Shown piece by piece: positions 11,887 to 15,350 of a stretch of DNA of 15,350 nucleotides. Each line of letters opens with the position of its first letter. Within the stretch, counting starts at the first letter, position 1. Source of the DNA: DASUBV01 sp035763085 (lineage in GTDB: Bacteria; Actinomycetota; Actinomycetes; Streptosporangiales; Streptosporangiaceae); contig DASUBV010000213.1 of assembly GCA_035763085.1 (NCBI GenBank), positions 1 through 15,350 on the forward strand, given 5' to 3'. The notes under the pieces are model-generated. The model ran no database searches. It had not been told where the DNA came from and worked only from the letters and a program-made list of their open reading frames with translations. The position numbers and the translations under genes are program-made.

Positions 11887-14800
11887 CTAGCCGTTCGTGC
11901 GCAGGGCGGCCGCGACGAGCCCGGCGCGCTCGGCGGCATGTGCCTTGGCCGACCCGCCCGCCGGGGCCGAGCTGGCCGGCAGCGACACCAGGCGGACCGG
12001 GCGCCCGGCGATGCCCGGCAGCCGCAGGCCCATGTACGGCCAGGCGCCCATGTTGGCCGGCTCCTCCTGGACCCAGGTGATCTCCGCGGCGGCCGGGAAT
12101 CGCGCCAGCTCGGCGGTGATCTCGGCGGCCGGCAGCGGGTAGAGCCGCTCGACCCGGATCAGTGCGGTGTCGGACAGGCCTGCGGCCTTCCGCTGCGCGG
12201 CCAGGTCGTAGTAGACCTTGCCGGCGCACAGCAGCACCCGCCGCACCCCGGCAGGGTCGAGCTGGCCGCCGGCCGGCCCGCCGGAGAACGCCGGGTCGCC
12301 CGCCACCGGCAGGAACGAGCCGGTGGTGAAATCACCCGCCGCCGACGTCGCCGCCTTCAGCCGCAGCAGCGACTTGGGCGTGAACACGATCAGCGGCTTG
12401 ATCCGCTGCGACAGGGCCTGCCAGCGCAGCAGGTGGAAGTAGCTGGCCGGGGTGGTCGGCACGGCGACCGTCATGTTGTCCTGCGCGCACAGCGACAGGA
12501 AGCGCTCGATCCGGGCGGAGGAGTGGTCGGGGCCCTGGCCCTCGTAGCCGTGCGGCAGCAGCAGCACGACACCCGAGCGCTGGCCCCACTTCTGCTCGCC
12601 GGAGCTGATGAACTCATCCACGATCGTCTGCGCGCCGTTGATGAAGTCACCGAACTGCGCTTCCCAGCACACCAGCGCGTCCGGCCGGGCCACCGAGTAG
12701 CCGTACTCGAAGCCGACCGCCGCGAACTCGGACAGCAGCGAGTCGTAGGCGTGGAACTTCGCGCTCGGGCCGTTGAACTGGCGCAGCGGCGTGTACTCCT
12801 CGCCGGTGTGCCGGTCCACCAGCACCGCGTGCCGCTGCCCGAAGGTGCCGCGCCGGGAGTCCTGGCCGATCAGCCGGACCGCGTGCCCGTCGATCAGCAC
12901 CGAGCCGAAGGCCAGCAGCTCCCCGGTCGCCCAGTCGATCTGGTCCTGCTCCACCATCGCGGCGCGGCGCTGCAGCTGCGGCAGCAGCCGGGGATGCGGG
13001 GTGAACCCGTCCGGCATGTTGAGCTGGGAGGCAATGATCGCCTTGATGGTCTCCGGCGAGATCATCGTCGGCACCGCGCTGTGGTCGGCGGGCGCCTCCT
13101 CGGTCGGCGGCCGGGTCACGGCGCCCGGCTCGGCCGGGCGGCTCAGCGCGTCCTTGGTCTCGGTGAAGGCGCGCTCCAGCTCGCGCTGGTAGTCGCGCAG
13201 CGCCTGCTCGGCTTCCTCCATCGTGATGTCGCCGCGCCCGATCAGCGACTCGGTGTACAGCTTGCGGGTCGAGCGCTTGGCGTCGATCAGGTCGTACATG
13301 AGCGGCTGGGTGAACGACGGGTTGTCGGTCTCGTTGTGGCCGCGCCTGCGGTAGCAGATCATGTCGATGACAACGTCCTTGGCGAACGCCTGCCGGTAGG
13401 CGAAGGCCAGCCGGCCCACCCGGACCACGGCCTCGGGGTCGTCGCCGTTCACGTGGAAGATCGGCGCCTGGATCATCCGGGCCACGTCGGTGGAGTAGAC
13501 GCTGGACCGCGACGACTCGGGTGCGGTGGTGAAGCCGACCTGGTTGTTGACCACGATGTGCACCGTGCCGCCGGTCCGGTAGCCGCGCAGCTGGGACAGC
13601 TCCAGCGTCTCGGCGACCACGCCCTGCCCGGCGAAGGCGGCGTCCCCGTGGATCAGGATCGGCAGGACGGTGAACCCGTCGTCCTCGCCCATGTCGAGCA
13701 CGTCCTGCTTGGCCCGGACCACGCCCTCGGTGACCGGGTCGACCGCCTCCAGGTGGCTGGGGTTGGCGACCAGGGAGGTGCGGATCTCGGTGCCGTCCAC
13801 CACCCGGTAGGTGCCCTCGGCGCCCAGGTGGTACTTCACGTCGCCCGACCCGTGGGTGGTCCCCGGGTCCAGGTTGCCCTCGAACTCGTTGAAGATCTGG
13901 CCGTAGGATTTGCCGACGATGTTGGCCAGCACGTTGAGCCGGCCCCGGTGCGCCATGCCGATGACAGACTCGTGCAGCTGGCCGTGGGCCGCCTCGGTGA
14001 GCACGGCGTCCAGCAGCGGGATCAGCGACTCGGCGCCCTCCAGCGAGAACCGGCGCTGGCCGACGAACTTGGTCTGCAGGAACATCTCGAAGGCCTCGGC
14101 CACGTTGAGCCGGGACAGGATGCGCAGCTGCTCGTCCTTCTCGGGCCGGCCGTGCGGGCGCTCGACGCGGTCCTGGATCCAGGCCCGCTCCTCCGGGTTC
14201 TGGATGTGCATGTACTCCACGCCGACCGTGCGGCAGTAGGAGTCCCGCAGCACGCCCAGGATGTCGCGCAGGTGCATCCGCGGCTCGCCGCCGAAGCCCC
14301 CGGTGGCGAAGTCCCGCTCCAGGTCCCACAGGGTCAGGCCGTGCTGGTTGATGTCCAGGTCGGGGTGCTTGCGCTGGCGGTACTCCAGCGGGTCGGTGTC
14401 GGCCATCAGGTGACCGCGGACCCGGTAGGCGTGGATCAGCTCCTGGACCCGGGCGCCCTTGGTGACGTCGTCCTCGTGGCCGGCCTGGATGTCGCGCTCC
14501 CAGCGGACCGGCTCGTAGGGGATCCGCAGCGACTCGAAGATCTCCTCGTAGAAACCGTCCCCGCCGAGCAGCAGGTGCTGGATGGCCCGCAGGAACTCCC
14601 CGGACTGGGCGCCCTGGATGATCCGGTGGTCGTAGGTGGAGGTCAGCGTCACGGTCTTGCTGACCGCCATCCGGGCGATGGTCTCGGCCGAGGCGCCCAG
14701 GTAGGCAGCGGGGTACTCCATCGCGCCGACGCCGACGATGCAGCCCTGGCCTTGCATCAGCCGCGGCACCGAGTGCTCGGTGCCGATCGTGCCGGGGTTG

Positions 14801-15350
14801 GTCAGGCTGATCGTGGTGCCGGCGAAGTCCTCGACGGTCAGCTTGCCGGTGCGGGCCTTGCGGACGATGTCCTCATAAGCGATCCAGAACTGGCGGAAGT
14901 CCATGTGCTGCGCGGACTTGATGCTGGGCACCAGCAGCTGGCGCGACCCGTCGGGCTTTCCGATGTCGATGGCCAGGCCCAGGCCGATCTCGCCGGGCTG
15001 GACCAGGACCGGCTTGCCGTCGACCTCGGCGTAGGAGTAGTTCATCACCGGGGTCACGGCCAGCGCCCTGACGACCGCGTAGCCGATCAGGTGCGTGAAT
15101 GACACCTTCCCGCCGCGGCCGCGGGCCAGGTGGTTGTTGATCACGATGCGGTTGTCGACCAGCAGTTTGGCCGGGATGGCGCGGACGCTGGTGGCGGTGG
15201 GCACGGTCAGGCTGGCCGCCATGTTGACGGCCGTCCGGGCCGCGGCGCCGCGCAGCCGCACCTGCTCGCCGGCGCCGGCCGCCGGGGCGGTCGGTGCGGC
15301 GGGTGCGGCGGGCGCGGGGGCAGCCTGCGGCCGCGGCGGCGCCGGCGCGG
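11887..15350 (-). CDS. kgd: Multifunctional 2-oxoglutarate dehydrogenase E2o/E1o, 5' end outside window
   Basis: Actinobacterial fused enzyme of the TCA cycle: thiamine-diphosphate-dependent decarboxylation of 2-oxoglutarate (E1o) plus an E2-type succinyltransferase domain lacking its own lipoyl domain. It works in a supercomplex with the pyruvate dehydrogenase E2 and Lpd. The visible 1,153 residues begin in a Pro/Ala-rich linker (PAAPTAPAAGAG) and the frame is open to the edge; about 80-120 N-terminal residues are missing. The GTG at 15261 is internal. Counted from it, 15-265 is the acyltransferase domain, with catalytic His212 in TSTYDHRIIQG (DNA 14623-14631). From about 280 follows the E1 part, with GDAAFAGQG near 13620-13650 and VVNNQ at 13540-13554 forming the cofactor motif. 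In relatives the FHA protein GarA/OdhI inhibits E1o. The stop is followed after 3 bp by the DUF6104-like gene. Confidence 0.97.
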   Translation of the reverse strand, partial: APAPPRPQAAPAPAAPAAPTAPAAGAGEQVRLRGAAARTAVNMAASLTVPTATSVRAIPAKLLVDNRIVINNHLARGRGGKVSFTHLIGYAVVRALAVTPVMNYSYAEVDGKPVLVQPGEIGLGLAIDIGKPDGSRQLLVPSIKSAQHMDFRQFWIAYEDIVRKARTGKLTVEDFAGTTISLTNPGTIGTEHSVPRLMQGQGCIVGVGAMEYPAAYLGASAETIARMAVSKTVTLTSTYDHRIIQGAQSGEFLRAIQHLLLGGDGFYEEIFESLRIPYEPVRWERDIQAGHEDDVTKGARVQELIHAYRVRGHLMADTDPLEYRQRKHPDLDINQHGLTLWDLERDFATGGFGGEPRMHLRDILGVLRDSYCRTVGVEYMHIQNPEERAWIQDRVERPHGRPEKDEQLRILSRLNVAEAFEMFLQTKFVGQRRFSLEGAESLIPLLDAVLTEAAHGQLHESVIGMAHRGRLNVLANIVGKSYGQIFNEFEGNLDPGTTHGSGDVKYHLGAEGTYRVVDGTEIRTSLVANPSHLEAVDPVTEGVVRAKQDVLDMGEDDGFTVLPILIHGDAAFAGQGVVAETLELSQLRGYRTGGTVHIVVNNQVGFTTAPESSRSSVYSTDVARMIQAPIFHVNGDDPEAVVRVGRLAFAYRQAFAKDVVIDMICYRRRGHNETDNPSFTQPLMYDLIDAKRSTRKLYTESLIGRGDITMEEAEQALRDYQRELERAFTETKDALSRPAEPGAVTRPPTEEAPADHSAVPTMISPETIKAIIASQLNMPDGFTPHPRLLPQLQRRAAMVEQDQIDWATGELLAFGSVLIDGHAVRLIGQDSRRGTFGQRHAVLVDRHTGEEYTPLRQFNGPSAKFHAYDSLLSEFAAVGFEYGYSVARPDALVCWEAQFGDFINGAQTIVDEFISSGEQKWGQRSGVVLLLPHGYEGQGPDHSSARIERFLSLCAQDNMTVAVPTTPASYFHLLRWQALSQRIKPLIVFTPKSLLRLKAATSAAGDFTTGSFLPVAGDPAFSGGPAGGQLDPAGVRRVLLCAGKVYYDLAAQRKAAGLSDTALIRVERLYPLPAAEITAELARFPAAAEITWVQEEPANMGAWPYMGLRLPGIAGRPVRLVSLPASSAPAGGSAKAHAAERAGLVAAALRTNG

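Noticed and set aside
11671..15102. 1143-codon open frame on the plus strand opposite kgd
   Set aside because: Antisense shadow created by GC-rich codon bias of kgd; composition is low complexity (Gly, Val, Asp, Arg, Leu) with no family resemblance, while the minus strand encodes an unmistakable enzyme.
1..15350. Search for CRISPR arrays, tRNA/rRNA genes, insertion sequences and phage or defence genes
   Set aside because: No regularly spaced repeats, cloverleaf-like segments, transposase or integrase motifs, or defence-type domains were found on either strand.

Overview
This window is chromosomal DNA of a high-GC actinomycete. The evidence is the very GC-rich third codon positions, GTG starts, and a set of typical actinobacterial proteins: a WhiB1-type regulator, a PdtaS-type kinase, a SigF/UsfX-like pair, nickel superoxide dismutase with its SodX protease, and a fused E2o/E1o 2-oxoglutarate dehydrogenase. 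A Streptosporangiales- or Streptomyces-like soil relative is plausible, but genus cannot be set from the sequence. I see no mobile element, CRISPR array, tRNA or rRNA. The content is conserved core and stress physiology.

Layout. (1) 1-3.2 kb: the 3' part of a pdtaS-like sensor kinase (+) faces whiB1 (-) across a strong bidirectional hairpin. A 432-bp non-coding region behind whiB1 holds two candidate promoters, a CRP-like site and several palindromes, followed by a diacylglycerol-kinase-family gene (-). (2) 3.2-5.3 kb: a small four-helix membrane protein (+) overlaps the kinase gene head to head and converges on an anti-sigma/sigma pair (-) coupled by a GTGA overlap. The sigma factor carries an N-terminal extension built of about eleven tandem pentapeptide-like repeats, the most unusual item here. 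(3) 5.5-6.4 kb: sodN (-) and sodX (+), divergent over 85 bp. sodN ends in a strong hairpin and reads toward the anti-sigma gene. (4) 6.5-8.2 kb: an APC-superfamily permease (-) sharing a bidirectional terminator with sodX. (5) 8.4-10.1 kb: an ABATE/CGNR-type zinc-finger regulator (-) divergent from an MDR/quinone-oxidoreductase-like enzyme (+) that looks leaderless. (6) 10.3-11.5 kb: a PadR-type regulator (-) with a very long charged C-terminal half and its own promoter. (7) 11.7-15.35 kb: kgd (-), running off the window at its 5' end, with a 62-residue DUF6104-like gene 3 bp after its stop.

How the parts fit. Much of the window concerns redox and stress sensing: PdtaS and the Fe-S protein WhiB1 (both linked to nitric oxide in mycobacteria), a SigF-like general stress module, and nickel SOD with its maturation protease. 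The kgd operon is central TCA metabolism. Functional links between these blocks are inferred from position and family knowledge only. Convergent pairs at 1.5, 6.4 and 10.1 kb are each separated by a perfect or nearly perfect long-stem hairpin, which supports the gene boundaries given.
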